NCBI GenBank assembly: GCA_965225735.1
Contig: CBDDBN010000026.1
Coordinates: 1-64,000, forward strand
DNA from: Denitrobaculum sp965225735
GTDB taxonomy: Bacteria; Pseudomonadota; Alphaproteobacteria; Kiloniellales; Kiloniellaceae
Direction: 5' to 3'
Length of the DNA stretch: 64,000 nt
Shown here: in pieces, positions 42,861 to 50,794 of the stretch
Layout: every line of letters begins with the position of its first letter
Position numbering within the stretch: the stretch's first letter is position 1
The notes under the pieces: generated by a model
Database searches by the model: none
What the model was told of the DNA's origin: nothing
Seen by the model: the letters and a program-made list of their open reading frames with translations, nothing else
Translations under genes and position numbers: made by a program

Positions 42861-43355
42861 TCATCTATCGCTCTTCATGGCCGAACGGAGAAGTTTCGAA
42901 GCTGAACGAAAGTGGCTTGGCCCCGCAGCCTCTGCCCAACGCCCAGGCGTCCATGTGTTGTTGGCTCCTTTCATCGGCCCGCCATATAGCTCTCGGTCGG
43001 AACAGCTCTCCAGGAATTCAGTCAGCTTTTTGTAACCTCGTTGCAGCATCGATACCGCTTCCGGCCAATCCAGATCGGCGTAGCGCTCTCGCAGATCGGA
43101 GTTGTAACGTTTGAGATCGCTCCATTTGTAACCTTTCGCTGGGAAGTAGACAGTTTTTCCAACCAGGCCATCTGCGTACCACCCTAGAAATAGATCGATC
43201 CAATGTGCTCGATGCGCAACGACATCTTTGATTGAAGTATCGTCGTCCCGCTTCTTCAACGCGGCCTCCGTATCGATTGCCTCGATCAGCCTGGCAAGTT
43301 TGCCAAACTCTTTGCGCGTAACTTCGATGAGTTCCGATTTTGTCTTTGCCGCCAT
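42861..43355 (-). CDS. ClbS/DfsB-family four-helix protein
   Basis: A 164-residue soluble helical protein that matches the ClbS/DfsB family: KSELIEVTRKEFGKLARLIEAID at the N-terminus, DVVAHRAHWIDLFLGWYADG, GKTVYFPAKGYKWSDLKRYN (the signature loop), then ELYGGPMKG and TPGRWAEAAGPSHFRSASKLLR. ClbS protects colibactin producers by hydrolysing the warhead; most homologues have no known substrate. It stands alone, convergent with the dioxygenase (102 nt between stops). No biosynthetic gene cluster is next to it. Confidence 0.82.
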   Translation of the reverse strand: MAAKTKSELIEVTRKEFGKLARLIEAIDTEAALKKRDDDTSIKDVVAHRAHWIDLFLGWYADGLVGKTVYFPAKGYKWSDLKRYNSDLRERYADLDWPEAVSMLQRGYKKLTEFLESCSDRELYGGPMKGANNTWTPGRWAEAAGPSHFRSASKLLRSAMKSDR

Positions 43356-43493
43356 GACAATGCCGCCCTCTTCAGGGGTAACAAGACGCCGTCACGTGCC
43401 CCATTGCATTGCGATGGATCAAACAATCTCAATGGATTGTCGCACTATCGCTAGACCGCGATCTCAAAAACACTATTCAGGGAAGCAATCCCC

Positions 43494-43535
43494 ATAAAAA
43501 AGAGAGGCGCCCCATACCCATGGGACGCCTCTCTT
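43494..43535 (-). terminator. Intrinsic terminator of the TRAP transporter operon
   Basis: On the minus strand a 10 bp stem (AAGAGAGGCG / CGCCTCTCTT) with a 16 nt loop is followed by a run of T. It is 21 nt past the stop codon of the TRAP substrate-binding protein gene. Confidence 0.85.
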
Positions 43536-43555
43536 CATCTCAGGCTGTCGGTTGA

Positions 43556-44602
43556 TCAGCCGTAACGGTACGGCCGGCCGGCTTTCTCCATGGTCGCGTT
43601 GTAGTCCTTGAAGATCTGGACCACCTTCGCCTTGGTCTCGGACTCTGACGCGATCTCGTCCCAGAACTTCACTGCTGCAGCCTCGACCTGTGCCCACTCC
43701 TCATCGGGGATGGAGGTCAGTTCCATCTTCGTGCCCTTGGTGCGCAGATGGGCTTCGCCGCCCCAGTACCACCACTGACGATAATAGTGGGAGCTATCCA
43801 TGGTCAGCTTCAACAGCTCCTTCAGATGATCGGGAAGCTCGTTGTAGCGGTCCATGTTGGCGAAGAAGGAACCCGCCCAGGCACCGGAGATGTTGTTGGT
43901 CAGGAAGTAGTTGGTGACGTCCGCCCAACCGACCGTGTAGTCCTCGGTGATGCCCGACCAGGCGATGCCGTCGAGTTCGCCGGTCTGCACGGCGACCTCG
44001 ATGTCTTCCCATGGCAGGGTTACCGGCACGACACCGAATTGCGTCAGGAAGCGGCCCGCCGTCGGGAAGGTGAAGACCCGCTTACCCTTCATGTCGTCGA
44101 GGCTGCGAATGGGATCCTTGGTGGCGAAGTGGCAGGGATCCCAGGCGCCGGCGGAAAGCCATTTCACACCGACCTTGGAATACTCAGCATCCCAGATCTC
44201 ACCGAGGCCGTACTGATTGAATAGCACCGGCACGTCGAGCGAGTAGCGCGAAGCGAAGGGGAAGTAGCCGCCGAACACCGTTACTTCGGTTGGCGAAGCC
44301 ATGGAGTCGTCGTCGGACTGCACGGCATCGATGGTGCCCTTCTGCATGGCGCGGAACAGCTCGCCGGTCGGGACCAACTGATCTGCGAAGAACAGCTCGA
44401 TCTCCATCTCGTCGCCGGCGATCTTGTTAAAGGAATCGATCGCGGGCTTAATCACATGCTCAGCCAGCGCCGGTCCGGCGTAGGTCTGCATTCGCCACTT
44501 GATCTTGGACTGTCCATGTACAGCAGGCGCAGCCAGAGCGGATGCGCCGGCGGCGACACCGGCCATGCCGGCCCCCTTCAGGAACTTTCTTCTATTCGTC
44601 AT
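43556..44602 (-). CDS. TRAP transporter substrate-binding protein (DctP)
   Basis: A 348-residue periplasmic binding protein with a Tat-type signal (NRRKFLKGAGMAGVAAGASALAAPAVHG). The DctP fold is recognised by WRMQTYAGPALAEHV, IELFFADQLVPTGELFRAMQKGTIDAVQ and MKGKRVFTFPTAGRFLTQFGVVPVTLPWEDIEVAVQTGELDG, where the arginine-containing TRAP motif and W-x-D-I-x-x-A-V-Q-T-G are conserved in the subgroup that binds keto or hydroxy acids. ATG at 44602 has GGGAGAAGAGG just upstream. It is the last gene before a strong terminator; the operon order is FGase, Q, M, P. Confidence 0.9.
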   Translation of the reverse strand: MTNRRKFLKGAGMAGVAAGASALAAPAVHGQSKIKWRMQTYAGPALAEHVIKPAIDSFNKIAGDEMEIELFFADQLVPTGELFRAMQKGTIDAVQSDDDSMASPTEVTVFGGYFPFASRYSLDVPVLFNQYGLGEIWDAEYSKVGVKWLSAGAWDPCHFATKDPIRSLDDMKGKRVFTFPTAGRFLTQFGVVPVTLPWEDIEVAVQTGELDGIAWSGITEDYTVGWADVTNYFLTNNISGAWAGSFFANMDRYNELPDHLKELLKLTMDSSHYYRQWWYWGGEAHLRTKGTKMELTSIPDEEWAQVEAAAVKFWDEIASESETKAKVVQIFKDYNATMEKAGRPYRYG

Positions 44603-44704
44603 GTCCTCTTCTCCCTTTGTTGTGAGCCAAGCCGGACAGGCTCGACCCCGTTTACAGTTTTCTTCCACCCTAAATTTTTGCGCCGAATCCCCAAATCTCA
44701 GCGT

Positions 44705-46030
44705 TTACTTGCCGTAGACGTAGTCCGGCAACCACAGGGCAATGTCCGGAAAGGACATCACCAGAGCCAGGGCGATGACCATCACCCCGACGAAAGGCAC
44801 AATCGAGTTATAGATATCCTTCAGCGAGATCTCCGGCGGCGCCATGGCGCGCATCAGGAAGAGATTGTAGCCGAAGGGCGGCGTCATATAGGCCACCTGT
44901 GTCGTGATGGTGTAGAGCACACCGTACCAGATCAGATCAAAGCCCAGCGCGCCAACCAGCGGCACATAGAGCGGCGCCACGATCACCAGCATCGCCGTAT
45001 CGTCCAGGAAGGTCCCCATCAGGATAAAGGAGAGCTGCATCAGGATCAGGATGATCCAGGGGTCAAGGCCGAGCTGCTCCGTGAAGAGGCTCTCAATCGC
45101 CTTGACCGCGCCCAGGCCGTCGAAGACCGCGCCGAAGCCCAGGGCCGCCAGGATAATCCACATGAACATACAGGTAATGGCCAGGGTCTGGCGCACGGAG
45201 ACCTCAAAGACCTCCTTGTTCATGCGCCCCTTGGCCACTGCCGCCAGGAACGCGGTCATGGCACCGATAGCCGAACTTTCCACCAGGCTGGTCCAGCCGT
45301 TCACGAAGGGCACCATCATGGCCGCGAAGATGATCAGCGGCAGCATCCCGGCACGCAGCAGGCGGAGCTTTTCCGCCATGGGCACGTCGCGTTCTTCCTT
45401 CGGCAGCGCCGGTCCAAGCTCCGGCTGCAAGCGGCAGCGTACAACCACGTAGAGGATAAATAGCGCGGCCATCATCAGGCCTGGGAAGACGCCCGCCAGC
45501 CAGAGCTGGCCCACTGGCTGGCGCGCGATCATGGCATAGAGCACCAGCACCACCGAGGGCGGCACCAGGATTCCCAGCGAGGATCCCGCCTGGATCACAC
45601 CGGTCACCATGCGTTTGTCGTAACCGCGGCGCAGCAATTCCGGCAGGGCGATGGTCGCGCCGATGGCCATGCCCGCCACCGAGAGGCCGTTCATGGCGGA
45701 GACCAGCACCATCAGCAGGATCGTCCCAATGGCAAGACCGCCGCGCACCGGTCCCATCCAGACGTGAAACATCTTGTAGAGGTCGTCGGCGATCTTGGAT
45801 TCCGACAGCACATAGCCCATGAAGATGAACATCGGCAGAGTCAGCAGCGGATACCACTTCATCAGCTTCATGGCCGCCGAGAAACCGATGTCGCTGCCGC
45901 CGGTGTCGCCCCAGAGCAGCAGTCCGGCGACCACACCGACGAAACCGATCGCACCGAAAACCCGCTGACCGGTCATCAGCATGATCATCATGGTCGAGAA
46001 CATCAGAATTGCGATCAATTCGTAGGACAT
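44705..46030 (-). CDS. TRAP transporter large permease (DctM)
   Basis: A 441-residue polytopic inner membrane protein with about 12 hydrophobic segments. Opening MSYELIAILMFSTMMIMLMTGQRVFGAIGF, the LTLPMFIFMGYVLSES segment and AGSSLGILVPPSVVLVLYAMIARQPVGQLWLAG are characteristic of DctM. The final region holds TQVAYMTPPFGYNLFLMRAMAPPEISLKDIY. Its ATG overlaps the stop of the DctQ gene by one base at 46030. It forms the transport core with DctQ and receives the substrate from DctP. Confidence 0.93.
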   Translation of the reverse strand: MSYELIAILMFSTMMIMLMTGQRVFGAIGFVGVVAGLLLWGDTGGSDIGFSAAMKLMKWYPLLTLPMFIFMGYVLSESKIADDLYKMFHVWMGPVRGGLAIGTILLMVLVSAMNGLSVAGMAIGATIALPELLRRGYDKRMVTGVIQAGSSLGILVPPSVVLVLYAMIARQPVGQLWLAGVFPGLMMAALFILYVVVRCRLQPELGPALPKEERDVPMAEKLRLLRAGMLPLIIFAAMMVPFVNGWTSLVESSAIGAMTAFLAAVAKGRMNKEVFEVSVRQTLAITCMFMWIILAALGFGAVFDGLGAVKAIESLFTEQLGLDPWIILILMQLSFILMGTFLDDTAMLVIVAPLYVPLVGALGFDLIWYGVLYTITTQVAYMTPPFGYNLFLMRAMAPPEISLKDIYNSIVPFVGVMVIALALVMSFPDIALWLPDYVYGK

Positions 46031-46536
46031 CAGATTTCAACCCCACGAATACGCGCAACATCTTTGAAGAACTCAGAGAGTGCCTGAAGGATCATCAGGA
46101 AGATACTCAGGCACATGGTGATCTTGATGGGCCAGAGGATCGGCCGCCAGGCGGTGCTGCTGCGCTCGTTGTACTGCAGCGAGTAGGAGGTGCTTTCCCA
46201 ACCGCCGTAGAGAAGAACGCAGAGATAGAAGATCAGCAGGAACACCGTGAAGGCATCGAACCAAGCCTTCTTCCGGTCCGACCAGTCGCCGTAAAAGAGA
46301 TCCATCCGCACGTTGGAGCCTAGCTGGAGCGCATAGGGGCCGCCCAACATGTAGTAGGAGACCATCGCGAACTGCGCCATCTCCAGAGTCCAGAGCGACG
46401 GCAGAAAGAAGGTTTTGGAGATCGAAGACCACAGCAGGATCCCGACCATCACGAAGATCAGATACATAACCAGCCGGCCGAGCCGTCGGTTCACCATATC
46501 GACGATCCTCACGTATTGCCTGATCACTCCGGGCAT
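46030..46536 (-). CDS. TRAP transporter small permease (DctQ)
   Basis: A 168-residue protein with four hydrophobic helices (LVMYLIFVMVGILLWSSISKTFFLPS; AQFAMVSYYMLGGPYALQ; AFTVFLLIFYLCVLLYGGW; ITMCLSIFLMILQAL), as in DctQ. I chose ATG at 46536 because GGGAAGGAAG lies 5 nt upstream. The first 13 nt overlap the end of the upstream amidohydrolase gene (stop at 46524), so translation is probably coupled. Confidence 0.88.
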   Translation of the reverse strand: MPGVIRQYVRIVDMVNRRLGRLVMYLIFVMVGILLWSSISKTFFLPSLWTLEMAQFAMVSYYMLGGPYALQLGSNVRMDLFYGDWSDRKKAWFDAFTVFLLIFYLCVLLYGGWESTSYSLQYNERSSTAWRPILWPIKITMCLSIFLMILQALSEFFKDVARIRGVEI

Positions 46537-47348
46537 GAGTCTTCCTTCCCGGCTGCCGGCCCCTTCCCCACAAGCGGGATTCCCAGTTTTTCGCAGGCAG
46601 CAGTCAGCCACTTGGCCAGAAGATCGGAGACGATCACCCGATCCTGTTCGGCCGCCAAGAGGTCGTTCCGGATCTCGATCATCACATTGGGTAGACCGTT
46701 GCTCTGGCCATGTTCGATAAGGGTGTGCGCCACACCGTTCTGGGGGCCATAAGGCTCGTTGCGCCGCACATCCAGCGCGGTGAATTGATCGGCGATCTCC
46801 AGCATTGTGTCGGCGAGCCGGCTGTCTTCATCATGCAGGATCCCCAGATGAAGCTCGCGCTGCGCTCCATGATAAACCGGTGTGAAGCTGTGGATGGTCA
46901 CCAGAGCCCGCAGCCATTCCGAGGTATAGATCACGTCCGTGAGCGCGTCCCGGAAGGGATGATAGATGTTTTCGGTCCGCTCGCGCTTTTCCGCTGGCGA
47001 AAGGCTCAAATTACCGGGAATCTCGTGGATCTCGCTTTTCTCCGGCATGGCGTCGGGCGAGTCCGGCGGCCGGTTACAGTCATAGACCAGCCGAGAGACG
47101 CGCGAAGCTACCAGCTGCGCATCGAGCCTTTCGGAAAGGCCACGTGAAATTGCATAAGCTCCGGGATCCCAGGCGACGTGGCTGGCCGCGACCTCGGGAT
47201 CGATGCCGAGGCCTTCATACCGTGCGGGAATGTCGTTGGAGGCGTGCTCGCAGACAAGCAGGATCGAGCTGGCGCCGCCAGCGTTCACGATCTCAGGTGC
47301 GATCGGGCCTGCACCTGGCAGGCGCGCACTGACTTCCGGCAACGCCAT
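46524..47348 (-). CDS. N-formylglutamate amidohydrolase-family protein
   Basis: A 274-residue enzyme of the N-formylglutamate amidohydrolase (FGase) family. The zinc-site pattern is SSILLVCEHASNDIP, with YDCNRPPDSPDAMPEKSE and RALVTIHSFTPVYHGAQRELHLGIL as further motifs, and LPNVMIEIRNDLL near the end. It is first in an operon and overlaps the TRAP DctQ gene, so transporter and enzyme likely handle one substrate. Family members release formate from N-formylglutamate, but many TRAP-linked ones act on other N-acyl amino acids. GGGGAGAG precedes the ATG. Confidence 0.85.
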   Translation of the reverse strand: MALPEVSARLPGAGPIAPEIVNAGGASSILLVCEHASNDIPARYEGLGIDPEVAASHVAWDPGAYAISRGLSERLDAQLVASRVSRLVYDCNRPPDSPDAMPEKSEIHEIPGNLSLSPAEKRERTENIYHPFRDALTDVIYTSEWLRALVTIHSFTPVYHGAQRELHLGILHDEDSRLADTMLEIADQFTALDVRRNEPYGPQNGVAHTLIEHGQSNGLPNVMIEIRNDLLAAEQDRVIVSDLLAKWLTAACEKLGIPLVGKGPAAGKEDSCPE

Positions 47349-47495
47349 GTCTCTCCCCTGTCTGTATAGATAATTACAGACCTGACGAGGCAGTCAACTC
47401 CTTTTCAGAAAGATATTCTTCAAGAGGAATTTGCCTGTTACACTTACGACCAAGCGAGGGTCTGGCGTGCATCAGGCCCTGTAGAAAGGCGGGAA

Positions 47496-48368
47496 ATGCC
47501 AACAGCGACGGAGACCATAGGCGAACGCTTACAACGATCCTTCGACGAGCTGACGCGCGCCGAACGACAGCTGGCCAACTCGATCCTGGAGAACTATCCG
47601 GTGTCAGGCCTCGGCAGCATCACCACAGTGGCCAGCAACGCCGCCGTCTCGACCCCCACTGTGGTGCGCATGGTGCGCAAACTGGGCTTTGCCGGTTTTC
47701 CGCAGTTTCAGGCCGAGTTGCGCCGGGAACTGGAAGCCAAGATCGTCAACCCGATCGCCAAGCACGACACCTGGGCCGAGAACGCCCCCAACGAGCATAT
47801 CCTCAATCGCTTCACCGAAGCGGTGGTCGATAATATCCACCAGACCCTCGCGCAGATCGATCCTGCCGATTTCGACCGAGCCTGCGATCTGCTCGCCGAT
47901 CAGGGCCGCACGGTTTTCGTCTTGGGCGGCCGTATCACCCGCGCCCTCTCCGACTATTTCTACATGCACCTGCAAATGATCCGCCGCGGCGTGACCAACA
48001 TCGAGTCCCGCTCCAACTCCTGGCCCCATTCCCTGCTGGATATGCGCGAGGACGATGTGCTGGTGATCTTCGACAACCGACGTTACGAGAACAGCACGAT
48101 CAAGCTGGGCGAGCTGGCGCGTGAGCGCGGCGTCAAGATCATCCTCTTCACCGACCAGTGGCGCTCCCCGGTCAGCCGCTTCGCCGATCTTTGCTTCAGC
48201 AGCCGCATTGTCGTCCCCTCCGCCTGGGACTCCTCGGTTATGATCATGCTGCTGCTGGAGACCATGATCGCCGAGGTGCAGAAGCAAAGCTGGGACGGCA
48301 CCCGCGAACGCATCGAAGTGCTGGAAGAGGTCTTCGACCGCACGAGGTTTTTCAGGAAGTTTAATTAG
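47496..48368 (+). CDS. MurR/RpiR-family regulator
   Basis: A 290-residue RpiR-type regulator. The HTH (LPGLGSITTVASNAAVSTPTVVRMVRKLGFAGFPQFQAELR pattern) is at residues 30-70, and a C-terminal SIS sugar-phosphate-binding domain is present (VFVLGGRITRALSDYFYMHLQMI; DVLVIFDNRRYENSTIKLGELARERGVKIILFTD). It is divergent from the FGase-TRAP operon with about 147 nt between starts and is the likely regulator. A sugar-phosphate or related ligand is typical of the fold. Confidence 0.9.
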   Translation: MPTATETIGERLQRSFDELTRAERQLANSILENYPVSGLGSITTVASNAAVSTPTVVRMVRKLGFAGFPQFQAELRRELEAKIVNPIAKHDTWAENAPNEHILNRFTEAVVDNIHQTLAQIDPADFDRACDLLADQGRTVFVLGGRITRALSDYFYMHLQMIRRGVTNIESRSNSWPHSLLDMREDDVLVIFDNRRYENSTIKLGELARERGVKIILFTDQWRSPVSRFADLCFSSRIVVPSAWDSSVMIMLLLETMIAEVQKQSWDGTRERIEVLEEVFDRTRFFRKFN

Positions 48369-48399
48369 GGCTCGATGAATATCTTTATTCAACGAGCCC
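48368..48399. terminator. Strong hairpin after the RpiR gene
   Basis: A stem of GGGCTCG-A-TGAATA / TATTCA-A-CGAGCCC with a 4 nt loop, formed right at the RpiR stop codon. There is no T run, so it may be a transcript-end stabiliser or weak terminator, and it can act on both strands. Confidence 0.6.
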
Positions 48400-48625
48400 C
48401 AAAAGCGCGTTGCGTTCTCCAAAAACACAAGTTCTCAAAACCCGCGTTCGAGGTCAGCAATTGCTGATTAAAGCGGTTTGCGTATTCCCAGAAACATCAA
48501 GTCACAAAAATCGCGTTCGAGATCAGCAGTTCGCTGATCGAGAGGCAGCGAGTTTTGAGTCAGTTAAGACGCAAACTGCTCAGAGAGGCAGCGGGTTTTG
48601 AGTCCGCTCAAACGCAAATTGCGCT
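48400..48625. repeat. REP/BIME-like mosaic of imperfect inverted repeats
   Basis: About 225 nt built from two element types. Type B (about 40 nt, GCAGCGRGTTTTGAGTC followed by ACGCAAA) is present twice directly (48541-48581; 48583-48624) and twice as reverse complement (about 48401-48446; 48470-48518). Type A, a ~28 nt palindromic unit around TCAGCA-TGCTGA, is present at 48442-48468 and 48511-48540. It lies between the convergent RpiR and TetR genes, a usual REP/BIME position. No RAYT transposase is in the window. Confidence 0.6.
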
Positions 48626-48650
48626 AAGGCGGCTTACGTCTTCGAGCACC

Positions 48651-49304
48651 TTACCCCGGCCCGGCCGCCCGCAAAATCAGATCCCCGAGAATCTCTTCGC
48701 GGCGCTTCCGCGGAAGGTTCTGCAGATACTTCATGCGCCCGTTGTTCAGAAGCTCGGCCAGGCCGTGCACCATGGCCCAGGTCGCCATGGCATCGGTCAT
48801 GACCGCTTCATCCGTGCAAGGGTCGCCGTCCCGGTAGCGTCCGACATCGTCGAGCAGCTTCTCGAAGGCGATGGTAGCCGCCTCCGCCAGCTCGCCGCGG
48901 CAGAAGTCCGGACGCTTGGAGGAAAACATCAGATCGAAAAGCGCCGGATTGGCCATGGCGAAGTCGATGTAACCAAGACCGGCCGCCACAAGCTGCGCCG
49001 AGGCTTCGTTCCCCGCTTTCTTCTGGCGCTTCTCTTGCATGGCGACAAAGCGGCGATGACCCACGGCCGCCAGGTCGGACAGCAGCCCGTTCACGTCGCC
49101 GAAATGGTGCGCCGGCGCGGCATGACTGACCCCCGCCCGTTTAGCGACACCACGCAGGGAGAAGGCCTCGATGCCCTTTTCACTCAGTTCGGCCTCGCCG
49201 GCTTTCAGCAAAGCGGCGCGCAGATCGCCGTGGTGATAGCGCGCTTTCGTTTTCGCGCCGGCGGCGACCTTGGCGGCTTTTGTGGGTCTGGCTTCTTTTG
49301 TCAT
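48651..49304 (-). CDS. TetR/AcrR-family transcriptional regulator
   Basis: A 217-residue TetR protein with a Lys/Ala-rich N-terminal tail (TKAAKVAAGAKTKARYHHGDLR). The HTH is FSLRGVAKRAGVSHAAPAHHFGDVNGLLSDLA, and LAAGLGYIDFAMANPALFDLMFSSKRPDF is the C-terminal dimer/ligand helix of the TetR_C subgroup. I chose ATG at 49304 with GGGG upstream. It is divergent from the membrane-protein gene at 49446; the spacer carries an operator-like dyad inside a TTGACA promoter. Confidence 0.9.
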   Translation of the reverse strand: MTKEARPTKAAKVAAGAKTKARYHHGDLRAALLKAGEAELSEKGIEAFSLRGVAKRAGVSHAAPAHHFGDVNGLLSDLAAVGHRRFVAMQEKRQKKAGNEASAQLVAAGLGYIDFAMANPALFDLMFSSKRPDFCRGELAEAATIAFEKLLDDVGRYRDGDPCTDEAVMTDAMATWAMVHGLAELLNNGRMKYLQNLPRKRREEILGDLILRAAGPG

Positions 49305-49348
49305 ACCCCGTTGCTTACGCCAGCGACTTGCCATTGTCAAAATCCGAA

Positions 49349-49378
49349 CTTGACATCATCAAGATCATGATCCAAATA
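49349..49378 (+). promoter_or_regulatory. Promoter with TetR operator candidates
   Basis: TTGACA at 49350-49355 with a 17 nt spacer to CAAATA (49373-49378) is a plausible sigma-70 promoter for the gene at 49446. The spacer and -35 contain the dyads CTTGA-CATCA-TCAAG (49349-49363) and GATCATGATC (49363-49372), where the divergent TetR protein could block transcription. Confidence 0.55.
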
Positions 49379-49445
49379 AATCTAGACAGCGTAAAGATTG
49401 TGTTTTCGCGGGCTTCAATCCGACCCCAAGTTTAAGGAGCGCGAC

Positions 49446-49880
49446 ATGACCCCGGAAGAGATTTTCAGCCTGGCGAGCATGACGGCGATGGCCGGCTGGC
49501 TGGTTCTGCTGGCCTCCCCTTTCATTCCAGTCTGGTCCGACCGCATCTCAGGTCTCGCCCTGCCACTTCTGCTGTCCGTTGGCTATAGCGGGCTGATCCT
49601 GGCGTTCTGGTCCGGCAGCGAAGGCGGCTTTGGCAGCCTCGCCGAAGTCATGCAGCTCTTCACTCAGCCGGAGCTGGTTCTCGCCGGTTGGATCCACTTT
49701 CTCGCCTTCGACCTTTTCATCGGCGCCTGGGAATGCCGCACCGCCCGCCGCGAGGGCATCCCTTTCTGGTCGGTGATCCCCTGTCTCGGGCTGACCTTCA
49801 TGTTCGGCCCCATCGGCCTGCTGCTCTTCATGGCCTTGCGCCTGATCAAACGCATCCAAACCGCGCCCGCAGCGGCCTGA
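49446..49880 (+). CDS. ABA4-like (DUF4281) membrane protein
   Basis: A 144-residue integral membrane protein with four hydrophobic segments. The segment LAGWIHFLAFDLFIGAWECRTARREGIPFW and TFMFGPIGLLLFMALR are characteristic of the ABA4-like/DUF4281 family, related to plant neoxanthin-synthase-like proteins. Start ATG follows AAGGAGCGCGAC. It is likely cotranscribed with the membrane gene 29 nt downstream and controlled by the divergent TetR. Biochemical function in bacteria is unknown. Confidence 0.78.
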   Translation: MTPEEIFSLASMTAMAGWLVLLASPFIPVWSDRISGLALPLLLSVGYSGLILAFWSGSEGGFGSLAEVMQLFTQPELVLAGWIHFLAFDLFIGAWECRTARREGIPFWSVIPCLGLTFMFGPIGLLLFMALRLIKRIQTAPAAA

Positions 49881-49909
49881 AAGCACAGTCCAGCAGGGGA
49901 ACACTCGCC

Positions 49910-50755
49910 ATGACCAGCGCCATCCTGACCGCAGCACCCGCACAGCCTCAGGTCGCCGCGCGGTTCCTCGGCTTCTTTCGCGCGGAGCCCCTCTTCGCGG
50001 CCACCGGCCTCTTCATGCTGCTCCTGATACCGCCGACCCTGGCGGCCATGGCAATCGATCCACGGCTGCATTTGGGCGAAAACATCTGGATCAAACCGCT
50101 AAAGTTTGAGATCTCGCTGGCGGTCTATTTTCTGACGCTGGCCTTCTACGCCCGCTGGTTGCCCGCCGGCCTCACACAAAAAATCTGGTACCGCCTCTTC
50201 GCGGCATCTGTGGTCATCGCGACCCTCGCCGAAATGATCTGGATCGGCGGCGCGGCGGCCATGGGTACCAGCTCGCACTTCAACGTTTCCTCGCCCTTCA
50301 TGGCGCGCCTCTATCCCATCATGGGCCTGCTCGCGACCCTGATCACCAGCGCCACAGCGGTCTACGCTTTCCACATCTGGCGGAACAAGAATAGCGGCCT
50401 GACACTCGGATCGCAGCTCGCCATGACCACCGGCCTGTTCCTGACGCTCCCCCTCACCCTGATCGTCGCCTTCACCCTGGCCGGCAATGGCGGCCACTTC
50501 GTTGGCGGGTCTGGCTCTGAGAGCCTCCCCCTCCTGGGTTGGTCCCGCGACGGCGGCGACCTGCGGGTTGCACATTTCTTCGCCCTGCATGCGATGCATT
50601 TCGTGCCGGCCGCTGGGCTTGTGTTGGAGAAGCTGGTAGCGGAGAGGAAAGCGATGGTCTTAGTGCTGGCTTTTGCAGCGCTTTATGCCGGTTTGGTCGC
50701 CCACACTTTTGTGGAAGCTACGCGGGGACAGGCGTTCCTGGCGTTTGTCGCTTAA
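49910..50755 (+). CDS. Hypothetical polytopic membrane protein
   Basis: A 281-residue protein with about seven hydrophobic helices (GLFMLLLIPPTLAAMAID; ISLAVYFLTLAFYARWLP; FAASVVIATLAEMIWIGG; MGLLATLITSATAVYAF; FLTLPLTLIVAFTLAG; FFALHAMHFVPAAGLVL; MVLVLAFAALYAGLVAH). HLGENIWIKPLKFEISL and HFFALHAMHF are striking conserved-looking stretches. I do not assign a family beyond integral membrane protein. It is next to the ABA4-like gene on the same strand, so they probably share an operon and a membrane-related function. Confidence 0.75.
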   Translation: MTSAILTAAPAQPQVAARFLGFFRAEPLFAATGLFMLLLIPPTLAAMAIDPRLHLGENIWIKPLKFEISLAVYFLTLAFYARWLPAGLTQKIWYRLFAASVVIATLAEMIWIGGAAAMGTSSHFNVSSPFMARLYPIMGLLATLITSATAVYAFHIWRNKNSGLTLGSQLAMTTGLFLTLPLTLIVAFTLAGNGGHFVGGSGSESLPLLGWSRDGGDLRVAHFFALHAMHFVPAAGLVLEKLVAERKAMVLVLAFAALYAGLVAHTFVEATRGQAFLAFVA

Positions 50756-50794
50756 CTCCCCACGACATTGCGTCGGTGGAAAAGGCGCAGGCGC

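Noticed and set aside
48410..49370. Open frames through the repeat mosaic and antisense to the TetR gene
   Set aside because: They translate repeats (ESVKTQTA/ESAQTQIA) and TetR antisense; no protein family is visible.
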